In this document: piece after piece, positions 38,232 to 48,857 of the stretch | Position numbering within the stretch: the stretch's first letter is position 1 | How the letters are laid out: every line of letters begins with the position of its first letter | Assembly: GCA_031316115.1 (NCBI GenBank) | Contig: JALDRC010000001.1 | Span: 248,001-312,000 of the forward strand | DNA from: Nitrososphaeraceae archaeon | GTDB taxonomy: Archaea > Thermoproteota > Nitrososphaeria > Nitrososphaerales > Nitrososphaeraceae | Reading direction: 5' to 3' | DNA: 64,000 nucleotides | The notes under the pieces: model-generated | The model's input: the letters and a program-made list of their open reading frames with translations, nothing else | Database searches by the model: none | What the model was told of the DNA's origin: nothing | Made by a program: the position numbers and the translations under genes

Positions 38232-41200
38232 ATACCAAAAAATAGCAATATAAAAAAAGTTATAGTATTAGGTAGTGGGGCAATAAAAATCGGAGAAGCA
38301 GGCGAATGTTATCTTAATAGATGACCGCTAATTTGATTACTCTGGTTCACAATGTCTCAAAGCTTTGAGGGAGGAAGGAATTCAAACAATATTAATTAAT
38401 CCTAATATCGCTACTATTCAGACTGATTCTAGATTCTCCGATAAGGTCTATTTACTGCCTATTACTCCTCAATACGTTTCTAAAATATTAGAAATTGAAA
38501 GACCAGATTCTATTATGTTATCATTTGGAGGTCAAACTGCCTTAAACTGTGGTACATCTTTATTTAGAAATGGAACTCTTAACAAATACGGTATAACAAT
38601 TCTAGGAACACCTATAGGAGGAATAGAAAGGACAGAAGATCGACAACTTTTCAAAGAGGCCATGCAAAAAAGTTCAATACCTGTTTTACCTAGTTCTCCA
38701 GCATATACAGTAAAAGAAGCCATAGATATTGCAAAAAAAATGGGTTATCCAATAATCATCAGAGTTGCATATACACTAGGAGGCAAGGGAGGAGGAGTAG
38801 CACATAACGAATATGAACTACAAGAGATTGTACATCGAGGCTTATCCATCAGTATGACTCGCCAAGTTTTAATAGAAAAATACGTAGGTCATTGGAAACA
38901 AATAGAATATGAGGTAATGAGAGACTATAAGGGTAATTCAATAATTGTCTGCAATATGGAAAATATCTTGGCAATGCGAGTACATACCGGTGATAATATA
39001 GTCGTAGCCCCTTCACAGACACTTAATAATTATGAATATCACATGTTACGATCTGCAGCAATAAGAGGGACGAAAGAAGTAGGCATAATTGGAGAATGCA
39101 ATATACAGTTTGGACTTAATCCTAAAAGTGAAGAATACTGTGCGATTGAAATAAATGCGAGATTGTCTAGATCTTCTGCTCTTGCTAGTAAGGCGACTGG
39201 ATATCCCCTAGCATACATGGCTGCAAAATTAGGTATAGGTTATTCCTTAGATGAGTTAGTGAACAAAGTCACTAAGAAAACTACCGCTTTTTTTGAACCT
39301 TCACTAGATTATATAGTTTTAAAAATGCCACGATGGGATTTCAATAAATTTGAGAATGTAAATCGTAGGCTAGGAACTGCTATGAAATCAGTTGGAGAGG
39401 TAATGGCAATTGGAAGAAATTTTGAGGAAGTCATTCAGAAAGCAATAAGAATGTGTGAGACTGGGAAACTGGGCTTAGTTGAAAATTCTGGATTTACAAA
39501 CCCCCAAGAAGAAGAATTGGAAAAAATAGAATATTCACTTTTGTATCCTGATGATACAATTTTATTTCAACTGGTTAGGGCGATATATAATGGTATTACT
39601 ATTGAAAGGATAAATGAATTATCTAGTATAGATCCTTGGTTTCTTACAAAAATTAAGAATATAGTCGAAATGGAAAAAAAACTGAGGAGTATAGGACTAG
39701 ATTTTGATGAGAACATTATAAGAGAATCCAAAAAATTAGGATTTTCGGATAGACAGTTGAGTTCATATCTAAATTTAAATGAAATAATCATACGTAAATT
39801 CAGAAAAAAATTTGGAATAGAACCTGTCATCAAGCAAATTGATACATTGGCAGCAGAATGGCCTGCTCAGACCAATTATCTTTATCTGACCTATGGAGGC
39901 GATACTGACGATCTAACAATCCCCAAGAGAAATAATAATGCAATAGTTCTTGGAGCAGGCCCTTATAGGATCGGTAGTAGTGTAGAATTTGATTGGGGAA
40001 CTGTCAACATGGTTATCGGGTTAAAGGAAAATGGAGCCAATGAAGTATCCATAATCAACTGTAATCCAGAAACAGTATCCACTGACTTCGATGTTTCGGA
40101 TAGATTGTACTTTGAAGAAATAAGTTTTGAAAGAGTTATGGATATTTCCGAAAAGGAAAATTATCCCGGGGTAATTACATGTGTTGGAGGACAAACTGCT
40201 AATAATTTGACATTGAAACTAGCCCAGAATGGTATAAAAATAATTGGGACTCAAAGTAATGATGTAGATAGAGCTGAAGATAGAGAAAAGTTCGGGAAAT
40301 TACTTGATTCGTTAAGAATTCCACAACCTCCATGGAAAAAATTTAATAATCTTCATGAAGCATTTGCCTTTTGTAGAACAGTTGGATATCCAGTTTTAGT
40401 TAGACCATCATATGTTTTGAGCGGAGCTGCTATGAAGGTGGTATGGGATGATCACCAACTAGAAAAATTTATAGAAAATGCAACCATTGTGAGTCCAGAC
40501 CATCCTATAGTTATTACAAAATTTTTTCAAGAAGCTGCAGAAGTCGAAGTAGACGGTGTAGGCACAAAAGAAAATGTAATCATAGGTTCTATAATAGAGC
40601 ATATCGATAATGCTGGAATACATTCTGGTGATGCTATGATGTGTATCCCTCCTTGGAGATTAAGTAGAGATATCATGGATACGATAACAAATTATACTAA
40701 TAAAATAGTTAGATCTCTTAATGTAATAGGACCATTTAATATTCAATTCCTTGTGAAAGATGACAATGTATTAGTTATTGAGGCAAACATCAGGGCATCT
40801 AGATCTTTACCGTTCGTTTCGAAATACATTGGAGTAAATCTAATAAATCTTGCTGCAAAAGCAATGCTTGGAAAGAGTTTACCTAAAATCAAGGACCAAT
40901 GGCTGAAAACGAGTGGTTTTGGCATAAAAGTTCCTCAATTTTCTTTTATGCAACTAGAAGGTGCAGATATAGTGTTAGGAGTTGAAATGCAATCCACAGG
41001 AGAAGTTGCATGTTTTGGGACAAGTTTTTACGATGCCTTAAGCAAATCTTTCACAGCAGCAGGATATTCATTGCCTTTATGTGGAACTGCCTTAATTACC
41101 ATAGGGGGACAAAAAAACAAAGAAAAGTTACTTCCTCTCATTTCATTGATATCTTCAATGGATTTTAAGATTTTGGCTACTGAACATACTGCTGATTTTT

Positions 41201-41532
41201 TAGAAAATAATGGATTTATTAAAGTCCAGAAAGTATATAAGATAAGTGAACCTGAACGAAAACCAAATATTATTGATTTATTATATGACCGTAAAATAGA
41301 TTTTATAATAAATATTCCTGCTACTGTCACCATGGAAAAATACCTGGACATGTTAACTGATGAATACCAAATAAGAAGAAAGGCGGTGGAAATGGGAATT
41401 CCAGTAATGACAACTATTGAAACAGCCATTTCATTTGTGAAGACGCTAGAATGGCAAAAAAATAATTCCACTACCATTATTCCATTAAACAACTATCTGA
41501 CTGATAATGAAATCAATAGGATGAATCAATAA
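38232..41532 (+). CDS. carB: Carbamoyl-phosphate synthase large subunit, interrupted by a 25-nt candidate intron
   Basis: After removing 38307-38331, the gene reads as a full CarB of about 1,090 residues. The N-terminus is PKNSNIKKVIVLGSGAIKIG then EAGEFDYSGSQCLKALREEG, followed by two ATP-grasp halves (MLSFGGQTALNCG; CVGGQTANNLTLKLAQNG), ammonia-tunnel regions and the C-terminal allosteric domain. It makes carbamoyl phosphate from ammonia, bicarbonate and two ATP. Unspliced, the first exon ends at a TGA at 38322 and the rest starts only at a TTG at 38365, losing essential N-terminal structure. The start is ATA 38232 (MPKN-type N-terminus, Shine-Dalgarno) or GTG 38223. The long intact remainder suggests the gene works. 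The stop overlaps the convergent phosphoesterase gene by 7 bp. Confidence 0.9.
38307..38331 (+). other. Candidate bulge-helix-bulge intron in carB mRNA
   Basis: These 25 nt split codons for GEAGE and FDYSGSQ. By hand they fold as follows. The inner helix is GTTATC (38308-38313) with GATGAC (38320-38325) around a 6-nt loop. There is a 3-nt bulge AAT (38305-38307). The central 4-bp helix is GGCG (38301-38304) with CGCT (38326-38329). The opposite 3-nt bulge is AAT (38330-38332). Cutting each bulge after its second base, as archaeal splicing endonuclease does, removes exactly 25 nt and restores the frame. The outer exon-exon helix is weak. Confidence 0.7.
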
Positions 41533-42320
41533 AAATTAGAACTTTTTAATTTTTTCAAGTCTCCTATAATAAAACCGTCTAATGTAAATACAATACTATC
41601 CAATATTACATCTTCCTTATTTAGTAAATTAATTATCGGTGATATCGATGTTTCAAAAGACCGGTATTTAGCTGAAGAAGAATAGAAATATTTGTTGAAT
41701 GTTGGAACAACAATAATTTCTAAGACACCTTTTTTTTTGAGCCCGTACAAAGATTCTTTCTTTACCTTAATATATATCCATAGCCTTTTTCCATGAACTG
41801 TACTTTTTGGATCAAAAAAAACGGGATGTATATGACCCATTATTATTTTATTTATATTCGCATTCACTTTATTGGGAAGTGAATGTCCATGTAATAGCAA
41901 TGTGTCATCGATAACAAGTCCACCTACATTACAAGTTATTACCGAATCTGGAATGAGTTTGCTTAAATTGGAGTCGTGGTTACCAGGTATTAATATTACA
42001 TCAGTATTTCCTGACAATTTTTCAAAAAAAGTAGGAATAGTCCGCCATTCGATTGGTGAAATTTGAGAAATTGAACTTTTAATATCTCCTAAAATTACTA
42101 TTCCATCGATTTTGTGAGATTCATTAATTTTATTAATGTCTTCTAGAATATTTTTTAAAATATTATCTGAATTTATGCTTATTCCTTTTTTTATTAATTC
42201 GTATTCAAATCCCAAATGCAGATCTGACAAAACTAGATATGATTTCTTTTTATTTTCTATCCTATATTCAGTTTCTAAAATAAGAGCTCCGTAGGGATAT
42301 ATAGGATATGCCTTAGTCAC
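41526..42320 (-). CDS. Calcineurin-like metallophosphoesterase
   Basis: The 264-residue protein has the dimetal motifs in order: LSDLHLGFEYE, VILGDIKSS, LIPGNHDSN, LLHGHSLP and IMGHIHPVF. This is the archaeal single-domain phosphoesterase type, often fused to or near helicase genes in other archaea. The substrate is unknown (nucleotide or nucleic acid). The start is TTG or GTG-like at 42320, after which the sequence reads TKAYPIYPYGALILE. Confidence 0.9.
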   Translation of the reverse strand: MTKAYPIYPYGALILETEYRIENKKKSYLVLSDLHLGFEYELIKKGISINSDNILKNILEDINKINESHKIDGIVILGDIKSSISQISPIEWRTIPTFFEKLSGNTDVILIPGNHDSNLSKLIPDSVITCNVGGLVIDDTLLLHGHSLPNKVNANINKIIMGHIHPVFFDPKSTVHGKRLWIYIKVKKESLYGLKKKGVLEIIVVPTFNKYFYSSSAKYRSFETSISPIINLLNKEDVILDSIVFTLDGFIIGDLKKLKSSNFY

Positions 42321-42559
42321 ATCCTATATTATTAGAATCGATCTTTAATATTCTATGGATTGATTTTAGTAAAAAAGATTGTGAAGTTCCTATTTTTTAA
42401 CCAGATAAATTAAGAATTTATGATTATTACAAAATCATGTTTATCTAAATGACAGCATTGATAAAGAAAAAATTATTATTTAAATTAGTTATTTAACATT
42501 CCTAATATCTGAACAAATCTGTTAAATGTCAAGAAACGAAAATAAATTATAATATTACC

Positions 42560-43280
42560 GGAGAGGTTAACTTAACTAAAGAGCTAAATCTATGTTTGTT
42601 ACTTTCTAATAATATATGTTGTTTAGATCGACCATAAATAAAACATCCGATATTATTGTAATGTATTCACTGTATTTGTATATTGTTGGTCTTATTCTAC
42701 CAAGTATATCCAAAATACTGGAACTATTCAAGGATCAATATAGTAATCATCTTACAATTTCGGAGTGGATACAAAGATTTGGATCATGTGAAATTTACAG
42801 GAGACAAATAATATCCGCATTAATCATAAATTAAACTGTTATACAGACTTGTAATCGGCAGTTCTGGTTATGAATATGTAATGAACCAATACATAGATCT
42901 GTGCTTGGGATCCATACATATAAAGAAAGAAACATGTTTGGAGCGGAGAATTTTATCTGTTATCTTGTATCAAAATATGGAAAACATCCAGTGTATACAG
43001 ATGGTGGTACATGGTTTAATGAAGCATGTAACGTAGTGGGATTAAATCATTATCTAAATTCTTCAATAGACAAATATATGGTAAAAAGAATAAGTTGATA
43101 TGTGAAAGTTATAATAGCAAGTTTTATGATATTTATCTTTGTGGTCTAAATGATAGTGACGTATTCCATGTTGATAATTGGATACAATTCTTTGTATCTA
43201 TTAATAATGACATCATAGAAATAATTATAATAATTTTGAATTAGATAATGATATCAATATTATCTTAATTTAACACAACC
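42560..43280 (+). mobile_element. Decayed full-length IS6-family copy
   Basis: The left end reads GGAGAGGTTAACTTAACTAA and the right end ATCTTAATTTAACACAACC, giving about 721 bp. Two frames remain: MYSLYLYIVGLILPSISKIL at the N-terminus, and [20 protein letters not shown], the second catalytic Asp region. Stops and frameshifts separate them. The family call rests on the IS6-like GGNNCTGTTAA ends and the DDE motifs. Confidence 0.75.
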
Positions 43281-43350
43281 TAATTTTTATATGGTATATT
43301 AGAAATTGTTTGCCATAGTTGTTCTTATATTATATCCCTAAAATCCAACG

Positions 43351-43600
43351 GTGCTAACTTTACTATTTAACCTCAAATTTTGAACAGGATTCTGTTTCGC
43401 ATTCTTGTATTGTATAGATAAATGAATAGTTTAAACCAATTGTATACGTGTTGTAGATAACAATTATTCTTGATCTTGTAATTGACATAGGGATAATAAT
43501 CATCAAAATATTATTTTCATCCTTAAAATCCCGTATAACTCGTTCAATCAGACTTTTCTCTAAAAGTGTATGCAATCTATGTTTGATATGCAAAATCTAA
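43351..43600 (-). mobile_element. IS6-family right-end fragment
   Basis: Read on the minus strand, [20 protein letters not shown] matches the C-terminal part of the IS6 copy at 53767 ([20 protein letters not shown]). After a frameshift it runs into a terminal region beginning GGTGCT at 43351. The N-terminal two thirds are missing. Confidence 0.6.
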
Positions 43601-43639
43601 CAATAATACTCTGAAAGACGTTATATAACGATGCTTTTA

Positions 43640-43985
43640 GCGTCATCTCTTTTATCATGTTTTCAAATCAAATAACAGTAACATATTTTCCAAACATTCT
43701 CTGGATACATGAAAAGACGGACTCCAAAATCCTTCTATGTGGAGATATAGCACAATCCTTCAAATAATTAAAATTATTTTTCTGTATCTTCACAGTCTTA
43801 TTTCTAAGGTATTGATTATCCTTTCTAGATTTAGAATTTGTTCTTAACTTGATTTCTGATGGGATTATACCACTTAATGGTAGAAATTGAAAATTATTGT
43901 TATTATCATAGGCTATATCATTCACCACAGAATCTACTATTTTATTTTGCTTTCCTCTTGTATCAATAAGAGAATCGACAAAAAT
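43640..43985 (-). pseudogene. IS5-type transposase C-terminal fragment
   Basis: The minus strand reads IAYDNNNNFQFLPLSGIIPS, then IKLRTNSKSRKDNQYLRNKT and ILESVFSCIQRMFGKYVT. This is the ADxAYDSxxNFxFL...VExVFSxxKRMFGEY pattern of an IS5-family transposase. The N-terminal half is absent. Confidence 0.55.
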
Positions 43986-44159
43986 TAATTATATTCGCTG
44001 CAGATCCTTTTCTAATATTACAGTATACATCTATCTCATCCCTGCACTTTCTTTGCAATCAGGTATTTTGTGCAATTAAATGTACCGTTCTAATTTTTGT
44101 GCCATGTAATATTATATCTACAATAATTATTTAAAATCCTTAACGACGTCAAAAAATTC

Positions 44160-44206
44160 GTCAAGTTGTCATCAAAACGGTCAAGTCAGTCAAGAAATTA
44201 GTCAAG
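44160..44206 (+). repeat. Cluster of four GTCAAG hexamers
   Basis: GTCAAG occurs at 44160, 44180, 44189 and 44201, all in the same orientation within 47 bp. Two of them extend to GTCAAGTTG. The surrounding AT-rich DNA makes this unlikely by chance. No gene follows closely, so a regulatory role is speculative. Confidence 0.5.
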
Positions 44207-44378
44207 TTGCTATGTTTTTACAGAAAGTGTATATTTACTATACCAATTTATATAATTTTAATGTTATAATAATTCTGTTTAAGAGACTAAAGATATGATT
44301 AGACTTTGGTTTAGAAGATTCTTTACAAAAGAATAATTTAGATTTTTGTTGATGTGAAAGATCAGTTAGAAATTGTAT

Positions 44379-44636
44379 TTAGGTAAAATGGATAGTAGTA
44401 TATGCCACTTGAATGATGACATTGCTAATCTGTTTTTTTAGTTTAACTTTCTTTACTGGATGCTCATTGATTCTTGATCTGTTATGATATCTCTTTTGGT
44501 TTGTCCGGGGCCTATCGTTTTTAGTACTAACTGTTAAGTTTTCTATACTTTCATCCCTGTATCTTTCTGACCAATCCAAAGTGGATATATTGTTTCTGTG
44601 AAGATCTTTAATATTTATGCAAAATCTTTTTATCAT
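44379..44636 (-). pseudogene. Possible IS630-type transposase N-terminal fragment
   Basis: An 85-codon frame contains LDWSERYRDESIENLTVSTK then NDRPRTNQKRYHNRSRINEH. This recalls the WxxRYxxxGxxGLxDRxRSGRP region after the helix-turn-helix of IS630/IS150 transposases. The frame could also be random, and support is weak. Confidence 0.3.
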
Positions 44637-45005
44637 ATATTACACCTAAAACCTGTAAACATCTTTATTTTAGGATGGTATTCAAATTCTGTAGAGTTTT
44701 TCAAAATCTTTCTTTTGATACTTCTATATTAATAAATGTGATGTATTATGTCAAAAAGACCATAATAACTGATAGATATTCTGAGTAGTTATATGTTATG
44801 CTATGGTGAAATATTAGGAAAATATTCAAGTAAAATCGTTTCCTTTTACATAAAGAATTAAGAGTTTAAAATTAATTAAATGCAAACTTTTGATTTTTTT
44901 TGATTAAGGAGAATAAAAGCTCAAGATTGTAAGATCGATTATCAAATAATAACATTTTCCATTATTTCTAAAATTGTTAATATATTCTTTATTAATTGAT
45001 GTACC

Positions 45006-45052
45006 TACCTACATAGGTTACAATTTCATTTACCTACATAGGTTACAATTTC
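45006..45052 (+). repeat. Tandem duplication of the inner left terminal repeat
   Basis: The 22-bp string TACCTACATAGGTTACAATT+TC occurs at 45006-45027 and again at 45031-45052, with a period of 25 bp. It duplicates part of the IS481 left terminal repeat. This could be a doubled transposase-binding site. Confidence 0.8.
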
Positions 45053-45078
45053 TAGCTCTGCTAGGAAGTGTATAGAAA

Positions 45079-46017
45079 ATAGAAATACAAACAAGATATA
45101 ATTTACTTCATGAAAAAGAATGGACTGGAGATACTGTAATTGATATCTGTATTAGATATCAGATATCCAGAAAGATATACTACAAGTGGAAGAACAGGTA
45201 TCTAAAGTATGGAATATATGGACTTAAGGATAAAAGTAGAAAACCACATAATATGCAACCTGGAAAAGTAACAAAAGAGATAGAACAGGAAATAATAAAT
45301 TTACGTATAACAAAACGATTTGGATGCAATCGTATCAAATTCAGATTAAAGCGTTTAAAGGAAATATCACTCAGTACTAGAACCATATACAACATACTGA
45401 AAAAGCATGGTTTGAATATCCTAACATGAAAAATCAGAAACAGAAAATACAAAAGATTTGCAATGAAAAAAGCAAACCAGATGGTACAGATGGATATTTT
45501 AGGTCCTTTTTATCTAGAAAATTGTGCTCAAAAGAACTATGTTATCAGTTGTGAAGATGATTGTTCAAGAAAAACAGCAAGTGAATGGACTGAGAGAAAA
45601 AGAAGTATAGATGTAATAGACGTACTTGAAGACTACATAATAGAAAATGGTAAACCTGAAAAGGTAATGCAGGATAATGGTAAACAGTTTACATCCAAAA
45701 TATTCAGACGTTTTCTACAACGTAACAATATAAAAGATAGATCCATACCTGCCAGATATCCACAATTACAGGGTAAAATTGAAGCATATAACAAGATTGT
45801 AAAGAATGAGTTTATAGCAGTAGAAAATATTCCTAATGTAGAAGATGGAAAGAGAATATATGCCATGTTTGTAAAAGGATACAATGAAGAAAGAGAACAT
45901 GGTGGTATAGGTGGTCATACACCATCTGAAATGTTTCTTATGAAAGGAAGATTAAATAACCATAATGGTAACAAGAAAGTCAAGCAGATAAAAAGTGTTA
46001 CCCATGGTGGTAAGTGA
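45079..46017 (+). pseudogene. IS481-family transposase with one internal TGA
   Basis: The frame gives a helix-turn-helix (GDTVIDICIRYQISRKIYYK) and a KSRKPHNM region. TGA follows at 45427-45429, and then a full rve integrase core: QMDILGPFYL with the first Asp, VMQDNGKQFTSK with the second, and LQGKIEAYNKIVKNEF with the Glu. No ATG/GTG/TTG precedes the helix-turn-helix; the nearest candidate is ATA at 45079. Only one lesion is otherwise visible, so inactivation is recent. Confidence 0.8.
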
Positions 46018-46053
46018 ATCTGTTACCTATGTATGCAAGTACAACAATTAATA

Positions 46054-46501
46054 TTCGCTTATACTTATCTTATTAATGTGTCTAATATTTTTATCTGTTT
46101 ATAGTGATATTAAATACTACTACCACTATATTATAAAAATGGTTGATTAAACTATGAAATTTTTTTTTATTAATCAATCTAAAAAATCGACATGATGTTA
46201 AAAATATTTTTACAATACTATAAAACATTAGCTTATTATCTTGATAATAATATTGTAGTAAATGAATACAAAAACTCAATTTTCAAGTAATAGGTAACAC
46301 AAAATTCAAAAAATGATTCTGTGGGATTTGAATGTTTTTATAAAGATTGACCAGAATATTTTTTTATTGATAATCTAGGATATTAGCAATTATCAATCCA
46401 AAAGAGAAAAGTAGAATAAAATATTCAAATCATTATCCAAAGTAATCTGAATCAATGTTTATATAATTTTTCTGGTAACGAACTAAATAGAGGTTATTTA
46501 A
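46054..46501. other. Intergenic region
   Basis: The 448 bp hold an AT-only inverted repeat (TTGATTAA...TTAATCAA near 46142-46178) and no recognised gene. Confidence 0.35.
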
Positions 46502-46939
46502 TTGAAAAAAATTCACCAACCAATAAAAAAAATAGCTTCAGTTGTTTTACCAATAATATTAATAGTATTGATTGCTTCTTTAATAATTATATATTTTTTA
46601 AATCAACAAATAATAAATATTTATCAATATGATAAATCAATAGGTATAATAGGTTATAATCAAATCTTTGCAACCTCTACAAATCCTACTGGTATAGCAA
46701 CTGATAACAAAGGAAATATTTATGTTCTCGACGATGAAAATGACAAGGTAAAAAAGTTTACGAATAATGGTACATTTGTTAAAGAATGGGATATTCAAAG
46801 AACAAAAATGGCAGATTTAGTTCTCACAGGTATAGCAACTGATAACAAAGGAAATATTTATGTTATTGATCTTGGAGGTGGTCAAGTAAAAAAGTTTACT
46901 AATAATGGTACATTTGTTAAAGAATGGAACATCAATTAG
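46502..46939 (+). CDS. Short membrane-anchored NHL-repeat protein
   Basis: The 145-residue protein has an N-terminal membrane anchor (ASVVLPIILIVLIASLIIIY). Two nearly identical NHL units follow (TGIATDNKGNIYVLDDENDK, VKKFTNNGTFVKEWDI and the second copy). NHL beta-propellers need about six units, so this is probably a truncated member of a surface-protein family. It could still oligomerise. The start is TTG. The IS-rich surroundings favour truncation. Confidence 0.65.
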   Translation: MKKIHQPIKKIASVVLPIILIVLIASLIIIYFLNQQIINIYQYDKSIGIIGYNQIFATSTNPTGIATDNKGNIYVLDDENDKVKKFTNNGTFVKEWDIQRTKMADLVLTGIATDNKGNIYVIDLGGGQVKKFTNNGTFVKEWNIN

Positions 46940-47075
46940 GATGTTTATTTTATCAACCTATGATTTTCTCCTAAATTAGGGCTAAAAGTAGTAGATTTTA
47001 CAGCTTGATATTATTTTTTTTTCAAAAAGAAATTTTATCTTCTCGATATTTTTTGACAAAACTATTAATATTATC

Positions 47076-47373
47076 AGTTCTGTTAATTTAAGCAAGAAAA
47101 GATATAGCTAAGAATTTATTATTTATTATATAAATAGAATCAAAATTATATTCTTTTCTACCTAAGAGGCGAATTGAAAGAGAAATGAAGTATTTTTAAG
47201 ATTTTATAGAATGTTTTGATGAGTATTATCCTTGTATCAATTATAAGATCAGTAATAATTGTGATCCACAAATTGTCAACAATTCGAATAATCTATTTTG
47301 TTTATTTGTATAATCTAAAAGTCAATAACTTTTTGTACAAATTTGGTTATGAAATAGTCCTAACCTAACCGGA
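47076..47373 (+). mobile_element. Internally deleted IS6 derivative (about 298 bp)
   Basis: The left end AGTTCTGTTAATTTAAGCAA and right end CCTAACCTAACCGGA match IS6 termini here. Between them only the left 60 bp and the C-terminal third (FKDFIECFDEYYPCINYKI) remain, so about 420 bp are missing. It has no full transposase and resembles a miniature element. Confidence 0.65.
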
Positions 47374-47456
47374 ATTAAAAAACAATATTATACATATTTC
47401 TTTCAGAATATAAAAGTGCTAATATACTAGAAGAGATAATAAGGATCATTAGAAAA

Positions 47457-48608
47457 TTGAAATTAACAAAAGTAATATTGGTTACCTATCCTGAGGATTT
47501 TATTTTAAACGAAGGAAAGCAACTTGTACTTTCTATTCCAAATTATGAAATTGTTAAAATTTTTACACAGAAATATCTTAATCATGCAAAATATGGAATA
47601 GGGTCAGGCAAAGCAGAAGAAATAACGCAATTTGTACAACAAACCACAGGAATAGAAGAAATAATTGTGGATAATCACTTGACATCCAAACAGATATACA
47701 ATCTTGAGAAATTGATAGGAGTTACTGTCAAAGATCGTGAAAGACTAATTTTAGATATTTTTTTTACACGAGCCACCACAGTTGAAGCAAAATTACAGAT
47801 TCAATTAGCAGAGATTGAATACGAGATGCCTCGTATAAGGGAAAAGGCAAAACTACTGAGTAATAGTAAAGAAAGAGCGGGAAAAGGCGGAATGGGAGAA
47901 TACATAGTAGATGTACACTTTCGAGACTTGAAAAGACAAATGTCATTTATTAGAGAAAAGTTAAATGATGCAAAACTTAAACGCAAAATCTATCAATATC
48001 AGAGACAGAAAATAAAAATGTATATTGTTTCTCTAGTGGGTTATACAAGTTCAGGAAAAACTACATTATTTAATCTACTTACAGATGAATCCAAAGAGAT
48101 ATCCCCAAATTTGTTTACTACACTTTCAACGACCACGAGATCACTTAAAGATTCTCCTCATAGTAAAAATATTACTAAAAAAGGAGGTGAAGGAATATTA
48201 ATTGTAGATACAGTAGGTTTTATTAGTAGACTTCCCCCGTATATGATTGATGCATTTAAATCTACTTTAGAAGAGTCTATTGTTGCTGATCTAATATTGC
48301 TTTTACTAGATTCATCAGAAGAGATTGAAGATATGAGAATAAAATATTTAAATTGTTTACAGATTTTGGAAGAATTAAATGTGGACAAGTCTAAGTTAGT
48401 TATAGTATTCACAAAAGTAGATAAAATTGATAAAAGAATAATTTCTGAAATCGTGAGAAAATTAGAAATAAGTAAGAATAATAATAGTAATAATAATATA
48501 ATATGGATATCATCTAAAACAGGTTATGGCATCCATAAGCTTAAAACATTATTCATGAAAAAGCAACTCTTACAAACTACACATGAAAATAAAAATGTTA
48601 ATTTATAG
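47457..48608 (+). CDS. hflX: HflX-type GTPase
   Basis: The 383-residue protein has the HflX N-terminal domain (KYGIGSGKAEEITQFVQQTT), the coiled coil around 115-190 with the GKGGMGE motif, and a GTPase domain. G1 is GYTSSGKT (195-202), G3 is DTVGF and G4 is TKVD. HflX binds the large ribosomal subunit and rescues or splits stalled ribosomes. The start is TTG. It is one of the few intact chromosomal genes in the IS island. Confidence 0.95.
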   Translation: MKLTKVILVTYPEDFILNEGKQLVLSIPNYEIVKIFTQKYLNHAKYGIGSGKAEEITQFVQQTTGIEEIIVDNHLTSKQIYNLEKLIGVTVKDRERLILDIFFTRATTVEAKLQIQLAEIEYEMPRIREKAKLLSNSKERAGKGGMGEYIVDVHFRDLKRQMSFIREKLNDAKLKRKIYQYQRQKIKMYIVSLVGYTSSGKTTLFNLLTDESKEISPNLFTTLSTTTRSLKDSPHSKNITKKGGEGILIVDTVGFISRLPPYMIDAFKSTLEESIVADLILLLLDSSEEIEDMRIKYLNCLQILEELNVDKSKLVIVFTKVDKIDKRIISEIVRKLEISKNNNSNNNIIWISSKTGYGIHKLKTLFMKKQLLQTTHENKNVNL

Positions 48609-48857
48609 TACTATACAGAACTAAATTCTGAGGTCGAATAACAGAATTAGTCGATATTATTAAAAGGATGAGAAAAAAACTAGTGATATAAATGGTTACC
48701 CAATAATCTATTACCTTAATAAACAAATAAAATGAAATAATAACAATATAATGTGCAGTAAGGAAGTAAAAATTACGAGCAAGGAGATCAGCAAATCAGG
48801 CCGAAATAGCAAGTTACAAATACTACCAACTCAATCATTATCTTTATAAGATAATAT

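Larger units (their letters stand above)
44990..46053 (+). mobile_element. IS481-type insertion sequence (about 1,064 bp)
   Basis: Terminal inverted repeats of about 35 bp start TATTAATTGATGTAC on the left, and the right end reads GTACAACAATTAATA. They include TACATAGGT-ACA on both sides. Inside is one transposase frame with a single in-frame stop. No target duplication is obvious. Confidence 0.75.

Noticed and set aside
38301-38332. Programmed frameshift to explain the carB break
   Set aside because: A frameshift would insert extra residues into the highly conserved GEAGEFDYSG motif. Exact excision of 25 nt restores it with none.
47764-48412. Three minus-strand frames inside hflX
   Set aside because: They are antisense shadows of a well-supported GTPase gene.
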